Assembly (NCBI GenBank): GCA_007258455.2
Contig: VDFB02196175.1
Span: 22,980 to 86,979 of the forward strand
DNA: 64,000 bases
Direction of reading: 5' to 3'
Source: Sequoia sempervirens
Lineage: Eukaryota; Streptophyta; Pinopsida; Cupressales; Cupressaceae
Part shown: piece after piece, positions 45,985 through 58,252 of the stretch
How positions within the stretch are numbered: position 1 is the first letter of the stretch
How the letters are laid out: every line of letters starts with the position of its first letter
Position numbers and translations under genes: made by a program
The notes under the pieces: model-generated
What the model saw: the letters and a program-made list of their open reading frames with translations, nothing else
The model's database searches: none
What the model was told of the DNA's origin: nothing

Positions 45985-46239
45985 ACAAAGCTGGAAATAA
46001 TACAATGAAATAAAGAACAACAATTCAACAAAGAACTACCCAAAATTTTGAAGAAGAATTACATAAATCATCCCCAAGGAAAAACTGTTTGACACAACAC
46101 AAGTACTTTTCAACCAATATCATCAATACAACAGTTAACAAGATACATGACAACATCCTAAAACAAAAGGGACCCTTAAATTCTGAATTTGAAAAGTCTT
46201 TGAAGACATCTGGAACAAAAAATATCCCCTTCATGCAAC

Positions 46240-47465
46240 TACAAAAACTAAAGCTTAATCGCCTCCAAATGGTTCCTATGCTTAATGTCCTTCATATTGC
46301 CATTCTTCAGTTGAGAACACAAATAAATAAACTGAAAAATGATGTTAGAGTAAAACTTTAGAATTTCAACTTCTTGATGAACAACATGATTAGAAAGCAT
46401 TAACGAACATCTAGTTTTCCATTTATTAAGTAAAATGACTTGTCTTATAGAATCAACAACCAAGTTATTTTGAAGACCAGTACCCAATATGGCATCCTTC
46501 CAATACAACACATGATAAAAAATTGCAAGAAAATGAGTAAAAATAGCTTTCCACTTTTGTTTAGCATGCACACAATCCCAAAATATATGCTTCAAGCTCT
46601 CATAATGTTGACAAAATGGGCATTTGGCTGGCTAGAAATTCATTTTTTTCAATCTGTCACCTACAGGCAGTTTGTGATGTAAAAATTTCCATGAAAGAAT
46701 TTGGGCATTGACCTCACCTTTAGTTGACCAAAAATGAGAACTTAAGTTTTTCCACTTCCTTTCCTTGAATTTGCAGTTCCATTTCATATTAAGCCTTGGA
46801 TTGAGTGTCATTTTTGTGAGTAATTGTAGATAAAATTTTTTCAAGGGGAAACAAAAAAACTAGTATTTATCAAGCCATTGCCAATCCTTGAAGAAGATGC
46901 ATTGTAAAGGTGTACAAAACTTCATGAGCAACTCCATGGGAACCAAAGCCATAACATAAATAAAAAACTCTTGAGATTTGTTATTCAACTTGAAATCATT
47001 ACTAATATTCAACCAACGCTTCCAATCCAAGGACTTAAACTCCCAAATGTCTCCAAACCGCTGAATACCCTTTTTAAAAAGGTAGTTAGATTGTTTAGGA
47101 AAGGCAACAACAAGTAGTTGACAATGATATTGGACAAGCTTGTTCCACCAGATAGAAGAATTTGCAAAGCTAAAGCCATATTGCAAGGAGTCCCACCTCC
47201 AGTTAAGAAATTTGCAAACTTGTTGCCACACTTTCCAAATAGTTTGTAAGAGGAAAGAGGCCTTAATATGAAAGTGAGGAGCAAGTAAAATTTGTCCAAC
47301 CAATGCACTCCTTACCATTTATTTTTCAAGGCAGCCTGAATAATCCGTTGTCGAACAAGGATTTTCCATGGTTCATCTCCAGAAGCAGCCTTTATAATCC
47401 ATTTTTCCAACAAGCAGATTCCTTGAGTTTTGGGATCTAACAAGCCTAGGCCACCTTTTTCTTTA
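46240..47465 (-). pseudogene. LINE-D zf-RVT and C-terminal region
   Basis: Near 47460-47330 in shifted frames: GGLGLLDPKTQGICLLEKWI. 46844-46632 encodes the pre-zinc region (FWSTKGEVNAQILSWKFLHH). After a stop come CPFCQHYESLKHIFWDCVHA (zf-RVT, about 46625-46570) and a C-terminal tail to 46248. No RNase H motif follows. Confidence 0.7.
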
Positions 47466-47467
47466 GG

Positions 47468-48310
47468 CTAAATACAATGACTCCAAGATGTGGTTTTGAA
47501 ACTAGCCTTTTCGTCCCAATTAGACCATAAAAACTTTTGAATGATTCTATTTAAATCTTCATAGCCTCTTTTTGAGGGCATCCAACACAATGAATAATAA
47601 ACATGAGAAGCCAAAAAAATGCGATTAACCACTTGAATTCTCCCTACAAGTGAGCGAAATTTATTCCCCCAGGTAAATATCTTGTTTTTTAGCTTGGTAA
47701 TGAACCAATTCCACATATCAAACAACGTGACACCTAAACCAAAAGGGATACCCAAGTACCGAGTAATCTGCCCATGCTTAATTTGCTTCCAATCTTTAGG
47801 AATCCAAGGTGGAGAAACATCATAATTAATCATAAGGAATTCAATTTTATGATGAGCAATCTTTGATCCTGAAACAACACAATAAAAATCAAGAATTTTG
47901 AGGACATTGTTAATTTCAGTTTCAGAATTTTGCATGAACAACATACTGTCATCAACAAAATGTGAATTGAGAACCACCACATTATTTTGAATGGATATCC
48001 CTCTAATTAAATTCATTTGATTAGATTTTTGCAGTAGATAACCCAAGGAATCAACAACAAGCACATAGAGGAATGGAGATAATAGACATCCTTGCCTAAT
48101 TGAGCATTGTAAGGGGAAAGGATCAATCAAGGAATTATTGATAACCAATTGAGCATTAGCATCTTTGAATAACATTTGAATATGGTTGCATATTTTAGGA
48201 CCATACCCCAACCACTGCAACATTTTAAGGATAAAACTCCATCTCATTCTGTCATATGCTTTGTCAAAATCTATTTTGACCAATAATCCACGAACTACTT
48301 AAGATTCATC
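47468..48310 (-). pseudogene. LINE-D reverse transcriptase (palm and thumb, open 271 codons)
   Basis: Long open stretch: LVKIDFDKAYDRMRWSFILK, CSIRQGCLLSPFLYVLV, SHFVDDSMLFMQNSETEINN (FVDD catalytic motif), then ITRYLGIPFG and a FRSLVGRIQVVNRIFLAS thumb block. Upstream of 48283 the frame continues VVRGL after a stop. Typical plant LINE RT; the fingers N-terminus and endonuclease are missing through 5' truncation. Confidence 0.82.
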
Positions 48311-48385
48311 AAACACTTCATCCAAGCTCGCATCATACAAATACTTCATTTCAGAACAACTAGTAACCCTTAGTTGCATACCGAC

Positions 48386-49789
48386 AAATGAAACTCACTT
48401 TGTACTACACCAAATCAAGTAGAAACTTGAATACAACAAGATAAAAGCATTATAAATAACTTCCTAAGTCCGCACAACTTGAAGCCAAATAGCAAATAAA
48501 CGCGAAGCAAATACCTTTCTCCCAGGCCACAAAAAACATCATTGAACAACTAGTTCACACACTGGTGAAAATATCTTGCACTATACAACAATCCAGAAAC
48601 CCAAATTCTAAATATAACAACCTTTAACAACCTTGAATAACCTGGAAGATCTGCACAGGTATAACATCAACACAAAAGAAACACGGAGCACAATATTGAA
48701 GCACACTATGAACACTTGCACAACACAATTTACTTTGTTTATTAAATTTTCTCAAAAGCACTTGGAAACCAAGTACCATAGACATCATCTCAGCTCATTA
48801 CTTCAGTCCAACTCATCTTCAAACTCTACAAAAAAAATATAGCTCCATGTACTCACAACACTTCCTCAAGGTCTCAACTATACATGCACAACCTACATCA
48901 ACCTGTTTTCCTCTTTTTCACAATTTTCTCAATATCCTCGACATCTTCATCACATATTTGACATCAATGAAAACACTAGTTAGTAGACTTTCTATTGACA
49001 TCAATGACAACACCTTCATATTTGCAACAAAAAAATCCTTTTATGTTATGGAAAAAATAGAAAAGGGTATGACAAATGGTTTAGAAGAATTTTCTATCTT
49101 GGAGAATAATTTGGTTAAACATGTAAATTTAGCTTCTAACAACATTCCATATTTCAAAAAATAAACCCATCAAAGAATGGGATCTTGGTGGACTACAAGG
49201 CCAAGGAAAGTGTGATGAAGTGTAAACTTGAAGGGAATTTCAAGAATCTAGGAACGAAAGAGGAAAATAGGTTTTTTGATAGAAATTTGCATGTAGGGGG
49301 AAAGAGAGAGGGAGAAGAGACAAGAAGAATTAAAACTTTAAATAAAAAAATAGAAAGTGAAGCCTTTTATAGACCTTGAATTAGGGAAAACAAACTATAA
49401 AAAAATAGTAATTCATGGGTTGTATTTTTGCTAACTATTGGTAGGAGGAGGCAACTTAAATTAGTAAAGGAAATTATCATGTGCTCTCTAGTGTCTAAGG
49501 GGACACAACAATGCAAAATAAAGGGGAATGGGGTATTGGTAGAAAAACATAACTTAATTCGGAGAATTGGCACATCTTTGAGTAGTTTTAAGCTTACAAA
49601 TAGTCATTTAATGAGACTTAAATTTTAAATCTAAAGATGATTGATAGTAAAATGAGAATATTTTAAAAAATCTAACAAGAAAGATAATTAGGTGACTATT
49701 TCTATGATGGATTCATGTTCTTGACATTTTATGTGACTATCTTTTTTTCCTAAGACTACATATTTCTATTATTTCCTATCTGCCTCTAT
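48386..49789. other. Intergenic DNA, no gene recognised
   Basis: Several open stretches of 60-105 codons on both strands (for example 48847-49164) lack family motifs, have A/T-biased composition and overlap each other; I see no reason to call them genes. Confidence 0.55.
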
Positions 49790-50640
49790 CTCTACTCCAT
49801 AGACGTAGACAGATGGATCCTCTCCTTCAATGGAAGGATGCTTGACTATAGATCGACTATAGATTGGGGGATAGAGATCTCCCGAGCATGCAGATGCCAA
49901 GCCCTATCCCAACCATTCCCCCTAGGCAAATAGGATAGTGGGGTTTTGGTAGGCCGTCGAGTCATATAGTTATAGGGGCCTCTACTTACTCAAACTATAA
50001 ATGGATAATATCAAGCCCAATTCTAGTTGTCCATGAACTTCATTCTTTTCTTCCCAAATGCTTAGAATAGTAGGGGTTGGAACTATACTATTCCCTCCCA
50101 CCCAATTCTAGATGGGTGGGGGGTTAAAGCCTCCCCCTCCCTCCAATTGACGAACTATCGTAGGGTGGGAGGGAGAGGTAGCCCCGGGTGGGTGGCAATA
50201 GTTGGGGTGGGCCACTTCTAACTGATCATATGGCCATATCCATGCTCGGTTGGTCTCTTCCATCCATCATAAAGGAAAGGGACAAGAGAGGCGCCAACAA
50301 TAGAAGGAAGGGCAGCTGGTTGATTGGACAGATAGATCCCTCGACCTAAAGACCGAGCCCCATTCCGGCCGACCATAAGAGTGTATAATAGGTTGAGTGC
50401 TATCCACATACTATTAGGATTATCCGGCCCCCACCCCCACTATTCCGAGTGGGTGGGCCCTGGGTGGGGGGGAATTCTAGTGGTTTCAGCCCCCTTATTT
50501 ATTCATTTGGGAGTAGAGGCCTTCTGAGCAAAGGCCCCTGTTTCTTAGTAGAGGCCCATCCACCATATACAGAGACAAGAGGCCCATATATCTAGAGGGG
50601 AGGGAGACCCATATACCATATATGGGCTCTATTTCTGGGT
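49790..50640. other. G+C-rich island, possible organellar insertion
   Basis: Composition rises abruptly relative to the AT-rich flanks. It carries many G-runs and C-runs (TGGGTGGGCCCTGGGTGGGG near 50451; CCCTCCCACCC near 50093; TAGAGGCC / GAGGCCC repeats 50510-50600). The style resembles plant mitochondrial DNA, but no mitochondrial gene could be named. The boundaries are set by eye. Confidence 0.4.
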
Positions 50641-51982
50641 GGCATCTTATTTATTTCTTTGTATTTCATCTGAGTCTAAACTCACATTATATTCTATGGA
50701 GATTTGACACTAGTATAAATATCTTAAATACATCTATCTAAAAAAACCAAGAGAGATAGTCTCTAGCTATTATATTTTACTTCACAACTATTTTATTTTA
50801 TCTACTACAAACATACATAAACACAAATTTTAAATTCTAATTATCTATAAACTTTAATATTATTTTTGAAAAAACCACCATTCATTATTTGAACAATTCT
50901 TTTGTTTTATTTTTAATAAAAAATTACTAAATATTACTTTTAAATAATCTCTATCAATGTAGATTTTCAATTTTGATGTCTTTATATTTGAAATCTTTTC
51001 ATAACAATGATTATATCCTTCTCCCCTACTCCGAGTGTAGATTATGCCTCTCCAATAGTTATGAACTGACCTCTAATCAAAATTCTATCCGTCCACCTAA
51101 CAATGATAGCACAAATATTCTGTTCTTTTCCTTATGGAAATCTGAAAAGACAAAATTCTTTTTTGCGGCCTTAATTAGGCCTGTATCTTGTGGCTTTTGT
51201 TGATGATTTGGCTTGTTTGAATGCATTTCCTTTCATTGAGGAGAAAAAAAAGAAGGGAAATTAAGCTGAGCTATCATGATCCAGGGAACCCAGAACGAAT
51301 CTTCCAGAGTTCCATTACAGGTTTTATGTTTTATGTTTTATGTGTGCTTTCACAGGACAATTATTAGCCGTACATGTGGGGAAGGGAAAGCTTGCAAGGT
51401 TCACATTGCGTATACGTAACCAAACGTGAAGACAATTAAGGCGCATGCAAGATGAACAATACAGGGAACAAGCTTCACAAGCACGAAACAAGATTTTCTT
51501 CCCATTTGTCTCCACATGCTTCAAACTCCTCAGCATTCACATTCACAGCAGTAATGATGACTTTTCTTCAACATGTTTTGGGGGAGGACGTATTTGGCAA
51601 TTTGCTGGCACTGTCAAAGACAATCTCATGCATTTGCCTTGATTTCAAGGGAAGGCTGACACATTGCATTGAACAGAGGGAGCAGTGTAAATGGCAGGAA
51701 CATTGAAACGTGACAGAGGGACCCATTTAACTAGGACGCATGTTGTACGTGAGAAGAAAGGCCCCACAGAAATAGCCAGCTTGTTGAGCATAAGCTTTCA
51801 CCATTAGTGTAGCAAAGCTTAAATAGACAGATTATTATGTTGCCCACTTCATATCTTCTGCTGGCTATAAGTAAGTAGATGACTTCTTACACTTTAAATA
51901 AAGCTTAATGGGTTGTTAAGAACGGTTTTTCTGAAAGCATTAGAATAGTTGTGCATTTGAACCAGTTGCATAGGAGCTTGCA
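50641..51982. other. Upstream region of the MYB gene
   Basis: No gene motifs. CTATAAGTAA near 51865 is a possible TATA box about 120 bp before the ATG. An ACGTGG-like and a TACGTGAG-like element occur near 51370 and 51745; these are common in plant promoters and are not diagnostic. Confidence 0.35.
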
Positions 51983-53313
51983 ATGGGTTGCAGGTCATGT
52001 TGCCGCCATGGGAAGGACCTTCGGAGGTATGGGTGTTGGAGCACTACCCCCAACTTAGCTGGTAAGTAAACCATCCTTTGTGTAGCAGTCAGATAAAGTT
52101 TCACCTTTTTTGTGGGTGTCTTGTAGACTACTAATAGTTTTGGTTTTCTCTGCTCTTCTTAATAGTCTTGTTTTATGTTGATCCATTTTGTAGTTAACAT
52201 TTTACTTAATTTTTTAATTTTATGTATGTTAAGATTTTTGGATTTGATTGTGTAACATTTATTAACATCAATTTTTTGGATCATACTTCATGATCTATAA
52301 TAAGAATAAGATTGATCTATAATCAGAATGAGATTGAACTTAAAAAAGAAAGATACAAAAAAACATTACACAATCAAATTCAAAATTTTAAATTCTTCTT
52401 TATGCTTCTCTTAACTCTTCTTTTCCAGTTTTATTGACCTTGATCAGTTAACAGTCATAATAAAGTTTGTTCTTTTTTCTCTCCTTTTGTGGAATTAAGA
52501 GGGTGCATAGTTCTTGCTTCTTGTTCAGATCTTCAGAGATGTGGGCAAAAGTGCAGATTGCAATGGATGAACTACCTGAAACCATGTCTGAAACGAGGTG
52601 CCTTCTCCCTCCCTCAACAAAACCGCATCTTTAAAGCACTCTCAGTTGGAAATAGGTAAACTTTTAGAGCCCTTGAAGTCTCAATTCTATACATGGATTC
52701 AAGTTTTGGTGAAATGTAATGTAATCTGTTTTAATTAAACAGGTGGCCCATGAAAGCCAAGTTACTTCCTGGCAGAACAGACAACAAGATTGGAAAAATC
52801 TGGAATTCTTGTGTTAAGAAGAAGCTTATTCGTATGGGTATTGAGCAGAATAGTCATACACCCAATGGTTCATCGATTGCTTTGCAGATCAAAGAGAAAA
52901 TTGCATCTTACGCTGAGAATGATATTGAAGACTCTGCTAATTTTGTCCTAGAAGCTAGTGTCAAGGAAACAGACTTCCAAACTGTTAATTCAGAGGCTGT
53001 TGTTGGAGGCTGTAGGAGTATCCAAACTCCCTGTCATATTTCAGAATTTGATGTAACAGCAGCAGTAAATGAGCTTCTAGAAAGAGATAATTCTTATGAT
53101 CTGAATATCTTAGTACAGTCAGCACAAGATTTGAGCTGTTATAAAAAGGCAAAGCTGGCAAATTGGTCTGCCTTAGATTCTCAAACTGAAAGAGATGCCA
53201 CTGAAACATTGATTTGGGAAAACCTCCCTGCCATGATAGAAGAAGAAGAATCTGGTGCATCGTATATGAAGATAGAAGAAAGTGGGCAGGAGTTGAGCAT
53301 GTTATTTCAATAA
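51983..53313 (+). CDS. R2R3-MYB-like transcription factor with truncated R2 repeat (3 exons)
   Basis: Exons 51983-52061, 52529-52655 and 52743-53313 join in one frame of 258 codons plus TAA (53311-53313). The introns have GT...AG ends (G|GTAAGT; TTGTTCAG; AG|GTAAAC; TTAAACAG) at the standard positions of plant MYB genes. Exon 1 starts MGCRSCC, the usual MG..SCC opening, but goes from LRR straight to YGCWSTTPNLA: about 20 residues of R2, with its first two core Trp, are absent. Exon 2 gives LQRCGQKCRLQWMNYLKP, with changes at R2 DNA-contact positions (usual LQRCGKSCRLRW). R3 keeps W70, LPGRTDN (77-83) and WNSCVKKKL (89-97). The C-terminus (98-258) is acidic and Ser-rich. Closest recalled subgroup is the secondary-wall MYB61/MYB50/MYB86 type. 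It may be a decaying gene or a DNA-binding-impaired regulator. Confidence 0.75.
52062..52528 (+). other. MYB intron 1
   Basis: GTAAGTAAACC...TTGTTCAG, 467 bp, AT-rich, phase 1, at the R2 intron position conserved in plant R2R3-MYBs. Confidence 0.7.
52656..52742 (+). other. MYB intron 2
   Basis: GTAAACTTTTAG...TTAATTAAACAG, 87 bp, phase 2, before the GNR|W junction, the conserved R3 intron site. Confidence 0.75.
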
Positions 53314-53364
53314 TATGGAGTAGAGCATATCCTTCATTATCCATCAATCACCACAATCCAAATG

Positions 53365-53370
53365 AATAAA
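53365..53370 (+). terminator. Possible MYB polyadenylation signal
   Basis: AATAAA lies about 52 bp after the stop codon. Consistent with a plant near-upstream element; weak on its own. Confidence 0.35.
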
Positions 53371-53566
53371 CAGTTCCTTAGATTTAAGGATCTGCAGCAT
53401 CATCCACTATTAAACAGCATCAGAGTGAGCTAAACAAAAATGCTGGCTATTTGTCAATAATTATATGTCCATGAAAATAGCTAGGCTGCAGTATTAATAG
53501 TTAATATGTCCACTTTGTTAGACTAGATTTCTCTTTTCAACAAAATCTGGGTTGAAGGCTTTTAAT

Positions 53567-54495
53567 GTTAGGAAAAATATCAATGTATAAACTTCTACTA
53601 TCATTAGATTTATTAAACAATTTGTTTATATAAATGCAAACAAATAATGCTTATAAAGTGGAAATAGAATATAGATTCATTTCTCACGTTAATTCTTTGA
53701 GAAAACAAAGACAAATATAAGAGCTACAAAAATTTCAGCAGATGTAAGAATTTGAGAAGAATATAAGAAATATGGACATAAGAGTAGAAATCATTGAACG
53801 AATGCATTATTTAATAAGAAAATAATTATAATACATTTATAAGCTCATGGTCTTAATATGGAAATCAACATTCTACTTCTTTCGAGGAAATCTAATAGCA
53901 TAACTCTGCAATGACAACTCCTCAATGCCTCCATCTCAAGCCTTCTATTGTGGGACTTAAGGAGGCCTAGAAAACCATGAAAAGACATTACCATGTGCCT
54001 AAAAATGTACCAAAATACAGTGGTAAGAATTCTCACAACCCACACCCTATTTTGGACTCATTATCTCTATTTAAAGATGCTCTATGACATGTCATAACAG
54101 GTATTATAGGCTAGTCAAGATTCATAGTCCACTTTGTACAACCCATACCCTATTTTGGACTCATTATCTCTATTTAAAGATGCTCTATGACACATGTCAT
54201 AACATGTATTATAGGCTAGTCAAGATTCATAGTCCACTTTGTAACTCCATAGATTCATGCTTTTACATGTGTCATACAATCTATCATAAGTAACCCCTAT
54301 ATCTTCCTATTGCATAATGACATTAGATATTGATACAATTTCTTACCCACATTACTAACAACACCTGGTATAAATTGTCAACACAAAGTGGGATGCTTTA
54401 TTTTTCAAATGAGAAAAAAATAATTAATAAATACAAATAACTAAACAATAAAAATATTAAGAATTACAAGTTGTATGAAACACCTAATTTCAATA
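53567..54495 (-). repeat. Copia-3 3' LTR
   Basis: Shares long collinear sequence with 57049-57877 (for example GACAACTCCTCAATGCC / GGAAACTCCTCAATACC; TTTGGACTCATTATCTCTAT in both). Contains an internal 103-bp tandem duplication at about 54050-54250 that the other LTR lacks. Confidence 0.7.
54050..54256. repeat. 103-bp tandem duplication inside the copia-3 3' LTR
   Basis: TTTTGGACTCATTATCTC at 54050 recurs at 54153, each followed by AAAGATGCTCTATGACA and GCTAGTCAAGATTCATAG. The two units are nearly identical, so the duplication is recent relative to the element. Confidence 0.85.
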
Positions 54496-57048
54496 TTCTC
54501 CCACTTATCAATACCTCATAATAGCAAAATGAAGCTCCAACAAAAATATGAACTATACACTAGGGATACGATTATATTGTATCAATTGAATCTTTTGTGT
54601 TCACAAACTTCATAGAAATATTTGTAACATCTTCCCTTGTGACTACCATCTCAACTATAACTACCTCATCCTCCATCATCCCCAAACATGAAAGTTAAGA
54701 ACCCAATTCTAAGATGGCATACTAAAAGCTCCACATAAACACATTAGTATATCTAGCCTCAATTGGAAGTCTAATCTCCTCCAAAATAGGATAAAGTATG
54801 CACTACATATTCAACTCTAGTTGAAACAACAAGCATAACTAATCACTCACATCCAGCTGACCCCAACTACTGATAGAGCTTTTGCTCATGAGATTCCCCA
54901 ACCCACTCTGCAACTCACATCCCTATATGAATTTTCTTGCTCAAGGTAATTGTCTCTCTACTAGAAAACACATCAATGTGCAAAAAACTTGAAGACCCTT
55001 GATATCGCAGTCCAATCATTTTATTCCACCAAGGACACATATCTCCTAGGATTCCCATTGCATGTGCCATGTCTTGTCTAAGGTTGACCAAAGAAACAAA
55101 AAATTCCAACAAAACTCACAAGAATGGTGTTGATCATTTCATCAAAATCATCTAACATCGAAGAACACACACAATGATCTACACAACTTCTCACACTCCC
55201 ACCTTTGATCTCATCAACTCTCCCAAGTTCTTTGCATCACAAATGATGGATATTAACAAGCCCACATACCATTACTAAACACAAAACAACGAAGTGCAAT
55301 AACAAATTACCACAAACATAGTGATCACAGAATTTGAACAAATCCTAACTCCAATGCCATTTAATTTGAAGCTCTAGGAAGAAACAACCGACCATGGAAA
55401 AAAAGCTACAAACCATACTGCATACCATGTTCTTCCACCAATACCATCAAGTTATCAAGTCATGAAAAGTACTTAGATACTTCCAAAACCCCAAAAATAA
55501 GATATTTAACAACATCCAACCATTCATCTTGAAGGCTAAACAAAAATAATAATAAATCAATAAATCGACAAGGATGAAAGCTTCTCAATTGAAAGAAGAT
55601 TAAACTAATATTCATTCCCATCATTGGGGAATATAGCCAAAACCATACTCTACATTCTTCAAAAACTATCTTCCTAAACAAACTCATGCATATTCCCCAT
55701 CATGGCCATCAAAGATCCATTAGTGTAGTTAGCTCATGTTTGAGTCTTCCATATCATATCTAGGTATAAACAACCCACCAAACTAACATAGACATGACAT
55801 CCAAGGGTGACATAAAGCATGGCCAATGCTCCAATTGAAACCAATAAAACTAAAAAGATCACAGGTCTTAAAATAATGTACATGGATCTATCAAACAACA
55901 CCCCAAAAGTAAGTAGAGTCAACTCCACACCAGTAATAAGCAAATCAAGTGACAACATGATATTAAGTAGATTTCTTATGACACTTACATTGGACCCAAA
56001 ATGTTAAAGTTCACAATGGGACACAACTATAGTTTAAGAACCCAACAAGAACCACCACAAAAATGTTGAGTGATTGATCACTTACCGACACTTCTATACC
56101 AATAAATATACAACTAGTTACCTCTTGAGATGATGCACGTGAATCTACAACTATCTTGCATCTAGAAAAACTCCCATAAAAATCACTATATGAAAAATAA
56201 TCTTTATATAGATCTAAAAAACTATATATATTTTTGTTAACATATAAAACTTGCAAAACTATACATGTCAAAGACATACATGAAAATCTAAATCCACTTA
56301 TCATTTGGAAGACTCACAAGTCTAAACAACACCCAAGTTGTTAAAATAGAACATTGGACTTACCACAAATAAGCAAAATCATAAATCTTGAATAGAAAAT
56401 CTACAAAATTGATAGATCTAGAATACCATGAATCTATATAACGTGCAAATATAACCATCCAATAGGACCAAGGGTATTGTCTAGGAATTCTCGTTCTCCA
56501 ACAAGCCAAATCCATAACCTCCACCATGTACATATAAATAAAGGAAATGAAATATTGCAAGATTTTCCAAGTAACCAAAACACCAACTTCATAACATACA
56601 TGCATATGAGGGCTAATCATCTAGTGCTTTCCAATTCTAGGGACTAAAACCAAACCAGTGTTCCAATGTCAAGACAACCAATGCTCTTCCATATGAGCAG
56701 GGATTCAAATCTAGATGCCCAACATAAGCTCTCTACTACACATAGCCATAGGATGAAAAAAATAACCACCACACTAGAGGTTAGCTCCAAATTGTCAAAT
56801 ATGAGCTCCATGTCAACACCATGTAACATGTAACCATATAACCAAGTCCAACATGCTCCACTTGATATCTTAGAAGTGTTTTCAATCTATTTCCTAAAGG
56901 CTCTAATTCATAGAAGGATTAATATCACAAGGAGAACCCTCATAAAGCTAAAAACTAGGTTACGTTCTACATGTATCAACATGCAAGCAAATGCAAGGAC
57001 ATGAAAATCACATGCAACCCATACAACCAACTTGGTTTTGATATCAAA
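54496..57048 (-). pseudogene. Copia-3 internal region, decayed
   Basis: No domain reads cleanly. 55112-54915 (MAHAMGILG, then WWNKMIGLRYQGSS) vaguely matches the RT-RNase H connection of copia pol (D.AHAVG...HW...LRYLKG). The rest has only short open pieces. Given the length, much of gag-pol is deleted. Confidence 0.4.
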
Positions 57049-57877
57049 TATTAGAAAAATAACATGTATGCACCTTGAGTACTATAATATTTACTAAACA
57101 AAAAATTGATACAATTACAAACAAACTATGCCGATAGAGTAGAACCATGACGTAGATTTATTTCCCGCATTAATCCTTTGAAGAAAAAAATGAAAGTTTT
57201 AGATCTACATGAAATTTAGCAACATAACATGTAAATCAACACTTAGAAAGCAAGAATGAGAGTAAAATAAAAGAAGCATAGATAGAAGAGATGAGACATT
57301 AATTTACATGAAGAAAACCCTTTCCAATAAAAAAAATCTCACCCTCAAAAAGACCAAACAATGTATTATTTAACAACAAAATAGTTACAATACTCTTGTA
57401 GACTCAATTCCTTAACATAGAGCTTAACATCTTGCTTCATTGGAAGAAATTGGATGACATAACCATATATTGGAAACTCCTCAATACCTCTATATCAAGC
57501 CCTCAATATATAGATTCAAGGAGACAAAAAACTATCAAAAGACATTACTATGGTAAGAAATCTCATTATCCGCACTCCATTTGGACTCATTATCTCTATA
57601 AAAAGATGTTATGTTACATGTCAAAATATTCATCACAAATGGGTAAAGACTCCTAGTCCACTATGTAACTGTCTATAATCGAGTCATAGAATGCGTCATA
57701 AATAAACCCCGCATTTCACAATTTCGTAATGATAGTAGATGCTCTTACAACTTCTTACACGCATTACAAGATGATGGTCATGTGACATGAAATGCCAATA
57801 GCTAGTGGGACACCCCATTTATCAAATAAGACCAAAATAATGAATTTACAAACCTAATATCACATATAATCCCAATA
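57049..57877 (-). repeat. Copia-3 5' LTR
   Basis: Minus-strand start TATTGGGATT near 57877 (TG changed to TA) and end TTTTTCTAATA at 57049, next to the PBS-like site. Confidence 0.65.
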
Positions 57878-58165
57878 TATTTTGATCTTCAACCCTAATT
57901 GTTATTGAGTTCTGCCCTATATTTCTTCTCTACCTCTGATGGTAGATCAATGATAAAGACTGAGATAAACTAGAGCACTCCACAAAAAGCAACATTGGGA
58001 TGGGATATTCCATGGGCAACTTATAACGCTACCTCTTAAGGAATGCTGTGGCATTCTAAGGACCACGAGGCATTGATGGGTTCTTCTTATCTTGCAGAAA
58101 ATTTCTTAGCATCTTTTGATATGGAGGTGTGGGTCCACTTAGTTGTGTCTAAAAGTTTTCCTTCT
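57878..58165. other. Short spacer between copia-3 and the long LTR
   Basis: No gene or repeat recognised. Confidence 0.55.
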
Positions 58166-58236
58166 TGTAACGCCGTGGAATCCAAAGGACAAAGTATTAA
58201 GTAGCGAATTATCAGAATAATTTTTTTTTAAATCAT

Positions 58237-58252
58237 TCATATATATATATAT
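58237..58252. repeat. (TA)n microsatellite
   Basis: ATATATATATATATA run inside the long LTR; a similar run lies at 59744-59763. Confidence 0.8.

Larger units (their letters stand above)
45985..48385 (-). mobile_element. LINE-D: 5'-truncated LINE lacking RNase H
   Basis: Minus-strand RT with zf-RVT and a C-terminus, ending near a T-run at about 45970-45980 (A-tail). The protein differs from LINE-A in every block and no RNase H follows the zinc region, so it belongs to another LINE lineage. The 5' end lies near 48385, where RT similarity stops. A target-site duplication was not identified. Confidence 0.7.
53567..57877 (-). mobile_element. Copia-like LTR retrotransposon, small and degenerate (copia-3)
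   Basis: Two long, diverged copies of one sequence flank about 2.55 kb: 53567-54495 and 57049-57877. On the minus strand the right copy is followed by TTTGATATCAAAACCAAGTT, like the initiator-tRNA-Met site TGGTATCAGAGCCAGGTT with four G-to-A changes. The left copy is preceded by AAGTGGGAGAAT, the copia polypurine tract. That makes the right copy the 5' LTR. The internal part is too short for a full pol. No convincing target-site duplication. Confidence 0.65.

Noticed and set aside
48633..49379. Small host genes
   Set aside because: Open stretches of 60-105 codons have no motif, no plausible splice context and composition typical of AT-rich random sequence.
54084..54293. A small protein with internal duplication
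   Set aside because: It is the translated 103-bp tandem duplication within a copia LTR.
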